Shown piece by piece: positions 61,901 through 64,000 of a stretch of DNA of 64,000 bases. The translations under genes were made by a program, and so were the position numbers. Below the pieces are notes generated by a model. The model saw nothing but the letters and a program-made list of their open reading frames with translations. It was not told the DNA's origin and searched no databases. The stretch's first letter is position 1, and each line of letters opens with the position of its first letter. The DNA comes from Ryuthela nishihirai (Eukaryota; Arthropoda; Arachnida; Araneae; Heptathelidae): contig JAWZYU010000020.1 in assembly GCA_038380435.1 (NCBI GenBank), positions 47,400,307-47,464,306 on the forward strand, written 5' to 3'.

Positions 61901-63216
61901 CTTCAGATAATATTTGTTTCAAACCGTGGTTACCTTCTTTTCACAGGAATTGCAAAGAGAAGGTTGTACCTACTCATCTTTGTTTAGGTGTTTGATTTAC
62001 AATGCATCATTTTCTTCTTCAGGTAGACAACCAACCTATGTTGGAGATTTGTGACACCATTTTAACTGTCAAACACATTGAATGCCCATGTTTTAATACT
62101 GAAGGTTGCATTTATTTTAGTCCTTATTGTGCAGTGTCTGAGCCCTTTATACGTGGACACATTTCATCATTTTTCTCATATTTTAAATTTTTACTGGCTA
62201 TATTAATTGGATTTAGTACTTTAAATCTCTCATTTTTCTTTTGTTCCTCTAGATCTCAATATATAGTGTTTTTAAAGCTTTGTTAATTAATATAATTTTT
62301 AAGCAGCTGTTTGAGGGGTATTTTTTGTTTTTGTATATACCTAGTTCTCATAGTTATATGATAGGTGGTTTCTGAAAATAGTCACATAAATGGAAAAGAC
62401 ACAGACAGAGAGCTGTGTAACACATATTTCAATGTAGGATGTAATAATTTAAGGTAATTTCTTAATTTTATTGTAATCCAAAAAATATTGTGTGTACAGT
62501 ATATTTGACATTTAAACATCTGAAACAAAATTAAATTTTGTACTTAGGACTAGAATAATATTTTAAATTAAAGACATCTTGGTGAAAAAGAACACTTTTT
62601 TTTCTGCAGTAAAAAGTAAAACAAAAGTAATGCAATCAAGTAAAAGAGTACAGAGTTGGAAAATCATGGGACATTTAATGGCACTGCTTCTGGAGAAGGA
62701 CTATGCATTCAATCTCTTCCTTTCCAGAGCACTAAGTGATGATATTGAGGGACTGCAACTAATGCATTATTAAAGCTGTAGAGCTTCCTACATTAGTGCA
62801 AACTTGCCTAAATATTAAGTAAAAAAGCTGTGAAATTATTCTGCTTAAACACATTGTTTGTTTAAACAACAATTACAAAAGGATTTATTTTATTTGTAAC
62901 AAAATTAGATCACATGTGAGCTATACAAATATAGCATCTGGTTAGTATACAAATTATAATCTACACTTGCCTTTAATTATGAAATACTTATTTACACTTT
63001 ATCTGAAAAAGAATTTAAACCGTTTCATACACTGCACTGAGCAGTGTTATGCTTTTCTAATTTAATCATACACACTTTATTTTATACATGTGCACTTACC
63101 AATAATGTAGACTTTTCCATGCAAATAAGCAGCAGTATGATAATTTCGGGGTTCAGGCATTGTTCCAATAAAAAACCATTTATCCTTCTGTGGATTGTAC
63201 ACAAATAATGCACCAC
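7736..63216 (-). CDS. scruin: Scruin-like double-kelch-propeller actin-crosslinking protein, 14 exons, 5' end outside window
   Basis: Joining 63100-63216, 60938-61121, 59634-59834, 54374-54594, 51059-51240, 42781-42888, 38197-38322, 34047-34240, 31488-31633, 26050-26166, 21044-21227, 17194-17400, 13045-13268 and 7736-7950 (minus strand) gives one open frame of about 807 codons ending in TGA. Every junction is GT-AG and phase-compatible. The order is kelch repeats (five GG doublets visible), an IQ motif, a linker, then kelch repeats (six GG doublets). From knowledge of the family, scruin is a roughly 100 kDa protein with two six-repeat kelch superdomains that crosslinks actin in the Limulus sperm acrosomal bundle and is complexed with calmodulin. 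The match in architecture and length is close; alpha versus beta paralogue cannot be decided here. The initiator, promoter and about 110 residues are missing to the right. No frameshift or internal stop was seen in the exons. A KLHL protein is less likely, because those carry a single propeller. Confidence 0.85.
7951..11520. other. Intron between exons A and B, proximal part, no feature seen
   Basis: AT-rich intronic sequence with short poly-A/T runs and an (ATT)n stretch near 9857-9871. Open frames here are short and resemble nothing known. No repeat family from elsewhere in the window was recognised. Confidence 0.6.
11525..12262 (+). mobile_element. SINE-A copy split by GC-rich sequence
   Basis: The tRNA-like head and body of SINE-A occupy 11525-11680 (GCTCAGTCAGTAG, then AGATTTATCTC, then GTCAGTAAGGGACATTGATGG). 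The family's 3' tail reappears at about 12200-12262 (GCAAAAAGTGCTGCTCAGAG). Between them lies GC-rich sequence, CCACCTTGTCATGGGG and onward, reminiscent of a LINE 5' region. Confidence 0.6.
11756..11900. repeat. Two-copy tandem repeat of about 77 bp
   Basis: GAAGTTGAGGGCTCCGCTGA with the following TGGTATTGGG and GGTACCTT occurs at 11758 and again at 11835. The copies are slightly diverged and lie within the GC-rich insert. Confidence 0.8.
12270..13044. other. Intronic sequence, no feature seen
   Basis: The remainder of the A-B intron. It is AT-rich with no recognisable coding or repeat structure. Confidence 0.5.
13045..13268 (-). CDS. scruin: Scruin exon B: propeller 2 kelch repeat, Cys-rich
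   Basis: 224 bp, acceptor ...TTTGATTAG, donor GTAAAT. It encodes WSTRPPLRCPRAYATALV, then HTLWLCGGCSKSRGG, IDCYNAAEAEWERR and NPRHCAVAVAV. The Cys in RHCAV lies 78 residues from the C-terminus. In Limulus alpha-scruin a reactive Cys near position 837 was mapped to an actin-binding site (recalled literature), so this residue is a candidate equivalent. Confidence 0.9.
13630..13795 (+). mobile_element. SINE-C copy
   Basis: A tRNA-like start, TGGTCTAGTAGTTAGCATA, is followed by a body containing TTGTGTATGTGTTTGTAT and GCTTCTAGGTTATTTCTGTTCC, with an A-rich tail. The same order is seen near 51601/52048 and 20071, defining a small SINE family. Confidence 0.65.
14537..14735. repeat. Two-copy imperfect tandem repeat
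   Basis: The sequence ATCTGTTTATAAA, AGTTATTGTC, CCTCTCAG, CATCAAACCAAG and GCCTCTCGAGTGCAAAG occurs twice. The first copy is about 104 bp and the second about 85 bp, the difference being a CCCCATTCAAGTGG segment. Function unknown. Confidence 0.8.
14782..16374. mobile_element. Long-inverted-repeat element (foldback type), about 1.6 kb
   Basis: The left arm at about 14782-15237 and right arm at about 15877-16374 are reverse complements over roughly 450 bp, with small indels. The right arm has some 45 extra bases after TTGCAGTGTTAG. Landmarks in both arms are GTTTCAAACCATTTAATAAA, AAAGGTTAAACATG and ACTGATGATAAATTAAATAT (in one orientation). The about 640-bp interior holds a degenerate SINE-A and no transposase frame, so the element is non-autonomous. 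Confidence 0.75.
15640..15800 (+). mobile_element. Degenerate SINE-A fragment
   Basis: Body segments such as GGGGACATCAATAGGCATGG, TGTTGGATGG and TTAAGCTGTGGCC follow the SINE-A order. Head and tail are missing. It sits inside the long-inverted-repeat element. Confidence 0.6.
16390..17193. other. Intronic sequence 3' of exon C, no feature seen
   Basis: AT-rich. A 110-codon minus frame at 16336-16668 has no recognised motif and partly overlaps the foldback element. Confidence 0.5.
17194..17400 (-). CDS. scruin: Scruin exon C: propeller 2 kelch repeat
   Basis: 207 bp, acceptor ...TATTTCAG, donor GTAAGC. It encodes EEYHPEEDKWVLLRPM, then PRMGMACTVYEDVIWCLGG and VIAYDPSVD. Compared with its partner at 59634-59834 it is two codons longer, within the GG-following loop (VGGGDPDDETALP). 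Confidence 0.9.
18263..18650. repeat. 31-bp minisatellite, 12 copies
   Basis: The unit, TTCATACCATTCATACTGCA followed by TTTCAATATTC, repeats 12 times at 31-bp spacing. Only a C-to-T change (copy 6), a C-to-A change in the last copy and one inserted C interrupt it. First and last copies share the variant TTTCAATGCTCC. Because 31 is not a multiple of 3 and the unit lacks stops, all three plus frames stay open, producing spurious 31-residue protein repeats. Confidence 0.97.
19014..19599. mobile_element. Possible hAT-like remnant
   Basis: The left end CAAGGATGGCCAA and the inverted right end TTGGTCATCACTG match at most positions and resemble hAT termini. Flanks ATTTACAA and GTTTAGAG agree at five of eight positions. 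There is no transposase frame. Weakly supported. Confidence 0.35.
20071..20271 (+). mobile_element. SINE-C-like copy
   Basis: A GGCATAGTGGTTAGTGAGCTAG head and TTTGTGTGTTGTGTTAG body are followed by TAGCTTCTAGGATTCTTCTC and an A-rich tail, in the same order as the 13630 copy but longer in the middle. Confidence 0.6.
20358..20565. mobile_element. Perfectly folded MITE, pogo/Tigger-like ends
   Basis: A near-perfect 208-bp palindrome. The arm TACACCTATCCCTCGATTTA is followed by CACGGTACTCAGTTCACACA, and it turns around at about 20460 through a loop of under 10 bases. TA at each end fits a TA target duplication. CCTCGATTTAC-type termini recall pogo/Tigger elements. The two open frames on opposite strands here are mirror products of the palindrome. 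Confidence 0.85.
20671..20704. repeat. Poly-C followed by (ACC)n
   Basis: An uninterrupted C run of about 20, then ACCACCACCACC. Confidence 0.9.
21044..21227 (-). CDS. scruin: Scruin exon D: propeller 2 kelch repeat
   Basis: 184 bp, acceptor ...TTTAAACAG, donor GTTAGA. It encodes GGYDPEMRNSGEMVAT, then WVQKADMQCARAHHGLVHL and KLYAVGGRDNNGR. It is the 184-bp partner of 60938-61121. Confidence 0.9.
21228..23200. other. Intron upstream of exon D, no feature seen
   Basis: AT-rich intronic sequence. Short open frames only, with no repeat family recognised. Confidence 0.55.
23203..24435 (-). mobile_element. Tc1-like transposon, copy 1, defective
   Basis: The left terminal repeat TACACTGAAGTGCCATTGAA sits at 23203. 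The right end (near 24435) is the reverse of the copy at 58036 apart from a small terminal deletion. Minus-strand transposase pieces include DGVYQQDNCSSHRSRLATAW, NWPPRSPDLNPI and PVEHLRKLVESLPR in the DDE region. Upstream pieces carry LTCIVQTDRCQALSEITSHL. Frameshifts separate them. Confidence 0.9.
24560..25182 (+). mobile_element. LINE 3' end (CR1/L2-like), 5' truncated
   Basis: The plus frame PLIPGHLLSNDSILEPVLAF with IKFLAILIEF is the typical C-terminal end of a CR1/L2-like LINE. The 3' end runs to ACCATTAAACCTC with a (CAAC/CAACC)n tail at 25156-25182. The 5' edge, by comparison with the related copy at 61.9 kb, is near 24560. Confidence 0.7.
25891..26062. repeat. 99-bp-period duplication covering the exon E splice donor
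   Basis: About 72 bases (CATTCACATCACTAATACTG through AAAAGTTACCAGTGATATAG and on) occur at 25891-25963 and 25991-26062, almost identical and offset by 99. The right copy holds the last 13 bases of exon E and its GTAACT donor. The left copy is a decoy exon end plus donor in the intron. Reading through from exon E meets an in-frame TGA at 26003. Confidence 0.93.
26050..26166 (-). CDS. scruin: Scruin exon E: propeller 2 kelch repeat
   Basis: 117 bp, acceptor ...TAATTTCAG, donor GTAACT. It encodes VLRYHPLKDRWEFVGLMPEG, then RNHHAAVIIHDVIYITG. It pairs with 63100-63216 (117 bp, same phases). The last 13 bases of the exon, its donor and about 59 bases of intron are duplicated 99 bp downstream (see the repeat entry). 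Confidence 0.9.
26301..27405. repeat. pLTR-like direct repeat 1 of a Penelope-like element
   Basis: It opens with a palindrome at 26301-26542: the arm ACCTATCTTCCCATATGGGC ... AAGTAGAAAATAAACCTAAA, and its inverse after a loop of about 30 bases. About five diverged units of roughly 130 bp follow, each with AGCATGGG, GCTTTCATTTGA, TAGCTTGTTACTTTC, GATATAG and a TTTCCCCTTTTTTAGGGG junction. The same assembly recurs in the same orientation at 28630-29695. Confidence 0.85.
27480..28600 (-). mobile_element. Penelope-like retroelement coding region (RT plus GIY-YIG), degraded
   Basis: In minus-strand order: an LFPNTLL-type RT box with NIIQDKLECQNGGPLPIMCS (near 28480-28380), then GISLSPLLADIAFQHIEN (near 28280-28220) and the RT active-site region YYKRYVDNIIIIYRQD (near 28190-28140). 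KDGKLPFLDMLLHR and VYHKPT follow at 28119-27916. A C-terminal GIY-YIG nuclease start, GGVYKIPL, lies in 27681-27496. The active-site YVDN replaces the usual YVDD, and frames shift repeatedly, so it is inactive. Confidence 0.85.
28630..29695. repeat. pLTR-like direct repeat 2 of the Penelope-like element
   Basis: The palindrome at 28630-28865 and the G-rich 130-bp units match 26301-27405 in the same orientation with moderate divergence. It ends near 29695 with AATAGGAAGATAGCT, an inverse of the starting ACCTATCTTCCT. Confidence 0.82.
30195..30443 (-). mobile_element. SINE-A copy, 3' truncated
   Basis: The tRNA-like head at the right end reads, on the minus strand, GAACTCAGTTGGTAGCACAC and AGATTCGAGTCCCACCTGG. 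The body GAGACATTAAGCTGTGG and GGATGACCTCGAATGGAGGC follows, with tail to 30195. Confidence 0.8.
30963..30978. repeat. Poly-G run
   Basis: An uninterrupted G run of about 15 next to a truncated SINE-A. Confidence 0.9.
30999..31165 (+). mobile_element. SINE-A fragment (body only)
   Basis: TTGAGATTTATCC, ACATCAATGGGCTTTGAG, GATGGGATGTTAAGCC and CCTGTGCATGTTAAAAAATA follow the SINE-A order. The tRNA-like head and the tail are absent. Confidence 0.65.
31488..31633 (-). CDS. scruin: Scruin exon F: start of propeller 2
   Basis: 146 bp, donor GTAAAT. Two AG acceptors are present five bases apart. Only the upstream one (...TTACTTAG) keeps the frame, because the other gives an immediate stop, so the right edge is set at 31633. 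It encodes KKVLGLRRVDPLPPF, then SVPVVVLTGGIEPRDPL, the first GG strand of propeller 2. The propeller 1 equivalent is not in the window. Confidence 0.85.
31853..32572. mobile_element. Possible mariner-like remnant
   Basis: AAAATGAAAAGTGGACA at about 31858 is matched in reverse at about 32538-32560 (TGTCCACTTTTCATTTGAAT), giving a pair of inverted ends around 700 bp of sequence. Minus frames of 60-94 codons between them show no motif that I can name with certainty. Confidence 0.4.
32573..34046. other. Intronic sequence, no gene seen
   Basis: AT-rich. It contains a short CATCATGCTGGGCATCATG repetition at about 33465-33512, and nothing coding was recognised. Confidence 0.5.
34047..34240 (-). 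CDS. scruin: Scruin exon G: linker exon before propeller 2
   Basis: 194 bp, acceptor ...ATTTCAG, donor GTAAGT, in phase 0 and out phase 2. It encodes a Pro/Asn-rich start (WPPRPNPNSS), then IKVSLGGLPPGYTIIPVSTG, TRVRRFITLPDHVDPNLG and IVGYLDDSYKKAK. It is not a canonical kelch repeat. I infer that it may supply the edge strand or N-terminal lead of propeller 2, with a counterpart upstream of the window for propeller 1. Confidence 0.82.
35470..36265 (+). mobile_element. Tc1/mariner transposase remnant
   Basis: In broken plus frames, debris resembling a transposase mid-region is followed near 36065-36110 by the DLIPIEHVWD-like box (the SPDLNPIEHLWD motif of Tc1 transposases). C-terminal remains run to about 36230. 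Many stops; inactive. Confidence 0.6.
36270..38196. other. Intronic sequence between exons G and H, no feature seen
   Basis: AT-rich. The 79-codon plus frame at 36830-37069 has no recognised motif and lies in a minus-strand intron. Confidence 0.5.
38197..38322 (-). CDS. scruin: Scruin exon H: linker exon
   Basis: 126 bp, acceptor ...TTTTTTACAG, donor GTAAGT, phase 0 at both ends (42 codons). It encodes a Gly- and polar-rich segment including NLGNGGVPSAYFGYSGRGQL and DDQWKAMPSVSIP. There is no kelch GG strand and no domain that I recognise. It is kept in the gene because the frame is open, the splice sites are strong and the phase joins on both sides. Confidence 0.82.
39058..39148 (+). mobile_element. 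tRNA-like SINE head fragment
   Basis: TGATGGTATAGTGGTTAGCA with TTTAAATCCCACTCATAGCA downstream gives decayed A-box and B-box spacing of a tRNA. No acceptor-stem pairing was seen, so it is read as a SINE-C-like remnant. Confidence 0.45.
39695..39885 (-). mobile_element. SINE-B copy
   Basis: On the minus strand it has the order: degraded tRNA-like head, GGGCATGGATGTTTGTGTTG, CTGCTGAGGTCTCACC, then ACTGACATGCTCCTGTCAGA and GCAAGCAGCTGCTTGAAGGG, matching the fuller copy at 50251-50452. Confidence 0.8.
40135..40441 (+). mobile_element. SINE-A copy
   Basis: The decayed head is followed by TTACAATCTGCAGTT, TTGAGATTTATCCCCG, AATGGGCTTGGAAAGGCTGC, GAGAGCCAT and the tail GCAAAAAAGTGCTGCTCAGA. Confidence 0.8.
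40445..42780. other. Intronic sequence downstream of exon I, no feature seen
   Basis: Very AT-rich, with long A and T runs. No recognisable coding or repeat element. Confidence 0.5.
42781..42888 (-). CDS. scruin: Scruin exon I: IQ-motif (calmodulin-binding) linker exon
   Basis: 108 bp, acceptor ...TTTTCAG, donor GTAAGT. Both boundaries are phase 0, so the exon is a complete 36-codon module. It encodes DLAATKIQALYRGYSTRSSL, a clear IQ motif (IQ then xxxRG then a basic residue). IQ motifs bind calmodulin or related light chains. Its place between the two propellers fits the known co-purification of scruin with calmodulin. The intron upstream of it is 8.2 kb and repeat-filled. Confidence 0.85.
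43602..43931. mobile_element. hAT-like MITE with G/C homopolymer ends
   Basis: The element starts CAGTGGTGCACTCAGGAT and ends with the inverse CACCACTG. G runs just inside the left end (about 17) and C runs inside the right end (about 18) pair with each other. Flanks TCGGAATG (43594-43601) and TTGGAATG (43932-43939) match at seven of eight bases, as expected of hAT insertions. No transposase. Confidence 0.85.
43940..46000. other. Intronic sequence, no gene seen
   Basis: AT-rich. It includes a poly-C run at about 44525-44541 and a roughly 40-bp near-repeat of GTACACTTTGACTATTTTAT at 45599 and 45684 followed by similar sequence. No transposon motif was recognised. Confidence 0.5.
46001..46370 (+). 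mobile_element. SINE-A copy, full length
   Basis: The head GGCAGGGATGGCTCAGTCAG carries A box TGGCTCAGTCAGTAGC and B-box-like GGTTTGAGACTC. The body (GATTTATCTCCGCAAAACTC, GGGACATTAAGCTGTGGCCC) and tail (CTACTCAGAGGTAAAACAAC) are complete. Similar CCTG..AAAAGG flanks suggest an aged target duplication. Confidence 0.88.
47462..47479. repeat. (GT)n followed by poly-G
   Basis: A (GT)n at about 47447-47466 runs into G of about 13. Confidence 0.85.
47560..48050 (-). mobile_element. Penelope-like element 3' fragment with GIY-YIG nuclease
   Basis: The minus-strand frame at 47907-47776 encodes PCSGGVYYIQLKDP, then KYIGKTYIGPFNARLKEHKY, the GIY-YIG core of a Penelope-like endonuclease. The degraded C-terminal stretch reads on to about 47580, and upstream linker debris to about 48050. 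Confidence 0.85.
48061..48215 (+). mobile_element. SINE-B copy, 5' truncated
   Basis: It begins within the tRNA-like B box (GCCCCGGATAAGGCATGG), followed by CTGCTGAGGTCCTGCCATCC, ACTGACAGGCTCCTGTCAGA and GCAAGCAGCTGCTTGAGGGG with a T-rich tail. Confidence 0.85.
48720..49640. repeat. Large imperfect hairpin with a Penelope fragment
   Basis: Arms at about 48845-49250 and 49262-49630 are inverted relatives. GTGCCACTTCACTGAAGA occurs on the plus strand at about 49531 and on the minus strand at about 48945-48930. AATCACCCTTCA and GGTTGC/AACC landmarks follow in mirrored order. At 48785-48820 the plus strand has LFNA, stop, LKEQKYD, a decayed copy of the GIY-YIG FNARLKEHKYD segment, in the opposite orientation to the 47.8 kb copy. 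Confidence 0.7.
50160..50525. repeat. About 60-bp direct repeat flanking SINE-B
   Basis: TATAATGTAAGTATTTCACA with TTAATGTATTTTATGTAATA (about 50170-50220) recurs as AAAATGTAGGTATTCCACAT with TAATGTATTTATATAATACA (about 50476-50520), one on each side of the SINE. It is too long to be a simple target duplication. Confidence 0.75.
50251..50452 (+). mobile_element. SINE-B copy, best preserved
   Basis: The tRNA-like head has A box GCCGAGTGGTTAGCGTGCTT and B box GGTTCGAGCCCC, but no 3' acceptor pairing or CCA-side closure. A body (GGTCCTGCCAGCCTCACAGA, ACTGACAGGCTCCTGTCAGA) and tail GCAAGCAGCCGCTTGAGGGG with T-rich end follow. Four copies in the window show it is a SINE rather than a tRNA gene. 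Confidence 0.9.
51059..51240 (-). CDS. scruin: Scruin exon J: last kelch repeat of propeller 1 and start of linker
   Basis: 182 bp, acceptor ...TTTTGCAG, donor GTGAGG. It encodes GRRLYILGGITSNTKEA, then MYDREHDTLRDGAALPRPLAG and SENKW, ending exactly at a codon boundary (phase 0). It is homologous to the terminal exon at 7736-7950 in the GG-strand and the LP.PL.G strand. The two diverge after that point, where one runs into the neck and the other into the C-terminus. Confidence 0.88.
51601..52165 (+). mobile_element. SINE-C copy split by SINE-A
   Basis: The head CAAGTGGTTAGCATACCAGG at 51610 and the body GTCCCTGTGTATGTGTTCAA at about 52053, with TTCCCTTTAAAAAA ending near 52165, belong to one SINE-C. 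They are separated exactly by a SINE-A insertion and its duplicated target. Confidence 0.8.
51643..52035 (-). mobile_element. SINE-A copy, young, with 12-bp target duplication
   Basis: It is flanked by TACTAAATCAGT at 51631-51642 and 52036-52047. On the minus strand the head reads GGTGGCTCAGTCGGTAGCGC with B box GGTTCGAGTCCCAGC. The body contains CACGTTAAAGAACACGCTGG, and the tail AAGTGCCGCTCAGAGGTAAA. It is almost identical to the 56358 copy and has retained CpGs, so it is recent. Confidence 0.95.
52170..54373. other. Intronic sequence between exons K and J, no feature seen
   Basis: AT-rich. No known repeat family or coding frame was recognised. Confidence 0.5.
54374..54594 (-). CDS. scruin: Scruin exon K: propeller 1 kelch repeat
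   Basis: 221 bp, acceptor ...TATTTCAG, donor GTAAAA. It encodes SWFRKPSLPEPRAFCAATTL, then EIWVWGG and GVVYVFNPEVAKWEQHF, ending in KHAMAVAKA. It pairs with 13045-13268 (224 bp): CPRAYATALV matches EPRAFCAATT, LWLCGG matches IWVWGG, and RHCAVAVAV matches KHAMAVAKA. Phases are identical (in 2, out 1). Confidence 0.9.
55012..55214 (-). mobile_element. SINE-B copy
   Basis: On the minus strand it has a tRNA-like head with GTTAGCGCACTTGGCTACGG and GGTTTGAGCCCCGGGTAAGG, then CTGCTGAGGCCCTGCCATCC, ACTGACAGGCTCCTGTCAGA and GCAAGCAGCGTTTGAGGGGG, and an A/T-rich end. Confidence 0.88.
55570..55660 (+). mobile_element. tRNA-like SINE head fragment, weak
   Basis: GATAGCTTAATGGGGTGCCA and, about 40 bases later, AGGGTTCGAATACCAGCAGG look like A- and B-box elements. 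No body from SINE-A, B or C follows. Confidence 0.35.
56358..56745 (-). mobile_element. SINE-A copy, young, with 12-bp target duplication
   Basis: TTGCAGGAAACT flanks it at 56346-56357 and 56746-56757. Head, body and tail match the 51643 copy with only a few differences over about 390 bp. Confidence 0.95.
56760..58030. other. Intronic sequence, no feature seen
   Basis: AT-rich. A 23-bp palindrome, AACTCTAGTTTTCAACTAGA plus GTT, lies near 57862-57884. Nothing else was recognised. Confidence 0.5.
58036..59246 (+). mobile_element. Tc1-like transposon, copy 2, both ends present, defective
   Basis: Terminal repeats TACATTGAAGTGTCATCGAA at 58036 and the inverse TTCAATGGCACTTCAGTGTA at 59246 enclose 1.2 kb. 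Plus-strand transposase pieces run from a helix-turn-helix region near 58200-58320 to LTCIVRTDRGQTLSEITSHL (58380-58440). The DDE part then includes DGVYQQDNCSPHKSRLATAW and PVEHLRKLVESLPRR to 59212. Frameshifts and an A-run near 58335 break the gene. Confidence 0.92.
59419..59504. mobile_element. Short hairpin MITE (mariner-type ends)
   Basis: An 86-bp palindrome with 39-base arms that pair except at one position, where AATAATATGACC on the left meets GGTCATGTTATT on the right. The arm begins ATACACAGTCATATCAGAAT and continues GACCACCTACCATA around an 8-base loop. The bordering TA fits Tc1/mariner insertion. There is no room for any gene. Confidence 0.88.
59634..59834 (-). CDS. scruin: Scruin exon L: propeller 1 kelch repeat
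   Basis: 201 bp, acceptor ...CATTTTAG, donor GTAAAG. It encodes VELYDTTRDHWTLVKSLPEP, then MGMGVCVLDGLIWVIGG and SSRIYCFDPAQQR, a textbook kelch repeat with the GG doublet, YD and W. It pairs with 17194-17400 (207 bp): MGMGVCV matches MGMACTV, and the phases are the same (in 2, out 2). Confidence 0.9.
60221..60602 (+). mobile_element. SINE-A copy, old
   Basis: A decayed head with AGTTCGAGTCTCAATGG, then AAAATTTATCTTCACTAACC, CACCAATGGGCTTGGAGAGG, TATGTTGAAGAACATGTTGG and the tail GTGACCTGGCCATTTAGCCC. Confidence 0.85.
60938..61121 (-). CDS. scruin: Scruin exon M: propeller 1 kelch repeat
   Basis: 184 bp, acceptor ...CATTGTAG, donor GTATGT. It encodes GGYSPFQSSNGEMVAT, a TFQLTV...RWRKRADM strand, the conserved SRACHGIVILDDSVLVIGG and GRDNTG. 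It pairs with the 184-bp exon at 21044-21227, which has GEMVAT, RAHHGL and GRDNNG at the same positions and the same phases (in 1, out 2). Confidence 0.9.
61560..62335 (+). mobile_element. LINE 3' end (CR1/L2-like) joined to a SINE-B-like tail
   Basis: The plus frame at 62002-62286 has ICDTILTVKHIECPCFNTEG and YFSPYCAVSEPFIRGHISSF, the Cys/His-containing C-terminal end seen in CR1/L2-type LINEs. It is related to the 24.6 kb copy. Sequence upstream to about 61560 is probably the same element but unrecognisable in detail. At 62302-62322 it runs into AGCAGCTGTTTGAGGGGTAT, the SINE-B 3' tail. Confidence 0.6.
62340..63099. other. Intronic sequence between exons N and M, no feature seen
   Basis: AT-rich. 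The plus-strand 64-codon frame at 62579-62773 has no recognisable motif. Confidence 0.5.
63100..63216 (-). CDS. scruin: Scruin exon N: propeller 1, first visible kelch repeat
   Basis: 117 bp. The acceptor is ...TTTTTTTAG and the donor GTAAGTG. It is entered with two nucleotides of a split codon (phase 1) and left after one nucleotide. It encodes the kelch strand pattern YNPQKDKWFFIG, then PEPRNYHTAAY, then VYIIG, with the second Gly of the GG doublet completed by the next exon. It is homologous to the 26050-26166 exon, with identical length and phases. At least one more exon must lie 5' of the window. Confidence 0.88.
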
Positions 63217-64000
63217 CTAAAAAAATGGAGCATGAATGATATGAATGAAAGATTTATTTAAACACTTTTTTTGAACAATTATAATTCTGCATTTCAAAGA
63301 ACTATTTGCTATAATACATAACCACATTATGCTTAAGTACTTTTGTACAGTTTTACATAAAAAAATATAAAATTAAAAACAGTTTAAAAATATGATGTAA
63401 TATAAATATCCAACAGAAGCATATCATAAATAATAGCAATATCCAGATAGAAGGTGAATACTTGGGAAGATATCAATAGAGAATAGTTTCTGCTATGATG
63501 TGATGAAGTAAGTGTATGCACTGATGTTATTGACAGCTTAATTACTACCCAAGTTATTGAAAGATTTTATCTCTGTTTTAATATATTTCAGTGTGCTCTT
63601 TAGTTCCCCAAATACTTGACTGATGGTCTCAAATTTAGCACATGAGTTTTCCTTGTGTCATGTTGGGTTAAAATATCTGGTAACTACCTGGGGTGAGTAC
63701 CTGGGATGGGGTTTAGAACCCCCGACTGCCTTTGCAAATATGAGGGATCTGGCAATGGTTGAAACTCTGGGTTCAGTCTGCAATGGCTTTCTTGGCTATG
63801 AATTAGTTGTCAATGGAGAATTCTGCAACAAGCAAAAGTTTTTTCCTCTCCACCAAGCTTTTTGGCAGGTGGTATGCTAGTATATATATATATTAAAATG
63901 CAGATAAAATGTTAATTAATAAAATATATTTCACTTTTAATCTGTGCAATCTAAAGTGAGGAAATATATTTTATAATTATTCAGATAAAATTTCTTATGT
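63217..64000. other. Intron upstream of exon N; possible repeat fragment at 63660-63870
   Basis: Sequence is AT-rich except around 63670-63800, which holds GGTTTAGAACCCCCGACTGC and is more GC-rich, as repeat-derived sequence here usually is. No family was identified. No further kelch exon is visible before the window ends. Confidence 0.4.

Noticed and set aside
61531..61995. 154-codon plus-strand frame as a host gene
   Set aside because: It leads directly into LINE C-terminal sequence and shows no host domain, so it is more likely LINE-derived or chance.
7736..63216. KLHL-type BTB-BACK-kelch protein
   Set aside because: No BTB or BACK sequence was seen, and two propellers with an IQ neck do not fit. 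An N-terminal BTB beyond the window cannot be fully excluded, but the expected missing length is only about 110 residues.

Overview
This is eukaryotic, AT-rich, repeat-laden DNA from an invertebrate. It is dominated by one very long gene on the minus strand. Its 14 visible coding exons, at 63.2 kb down to 7.7 kb, all have GT-AG splice sites and compatible phases. They encode about 807 residues: five visible kelch repeats of one beta-propeller, a linker with a calmodulin-type IQ motif, and a second complete six-repeat kelch propeller ending in a stop codon. A protein of two kelch superdomains joined by a neck of roughly 120 residues is the architecture of scruin. Scruin is the actin-crosslinking protein of the horseshoe crab sperm acrosomal process, which is isolated with actin and calmodulin. 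I therefore infer a xiphosuran genome (Limulus or a relative) and an alpha- or beta-scruin locus. As recalled, Limulus scruins are a little over 900 residues, so about 110 N-terminal residues should lie to the right of the window.

Layout. Positions 1-7.6 kb lie downstream of the gene and are all transposon debris: a Tc1/mariner remnant, an old LINE split by an RTE-type LINE with a 12-bp target duplication, and a second Tc1 remnant containing a hAT-like MITE. Positions 7.6-63.2 kb are the gene. Second-propeller exons lie at 7.7, 13.0, 17.2, 21.0, 26.05 and 31.5 kb. Linker exons lie at 34.0, 38.2 and 42.8 kb. First-propeller exons lie at 51.1, 54.4, 59.6, 60.9 and 63.1 kb. The introns carry most of the remaining repeats: three tRNA-headed SINE families, Tc1 elements at 23.2 and 58.0 kb, Penelope-like elements at 26.3-29.7 and 46.5-49.7 kb, foldback elements and MITEs, LINE 3' ends, and a 31-bp minisatellite at 18.3 kb.

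The central result is that the two propellers are an intragenic exon-cassette duplication. Exons pair as 117/117, 184/184, 201/207, 221/224 and 182/215 bp with identical intron phases. The linker exons between them, including the IQ exon, are phase 0 on their shared boundaries. I found no second host protein-coding gene, no functional tRNA or rRNA gene and no CRISPR. The remaining open frames are transposon fragments or chance frames.
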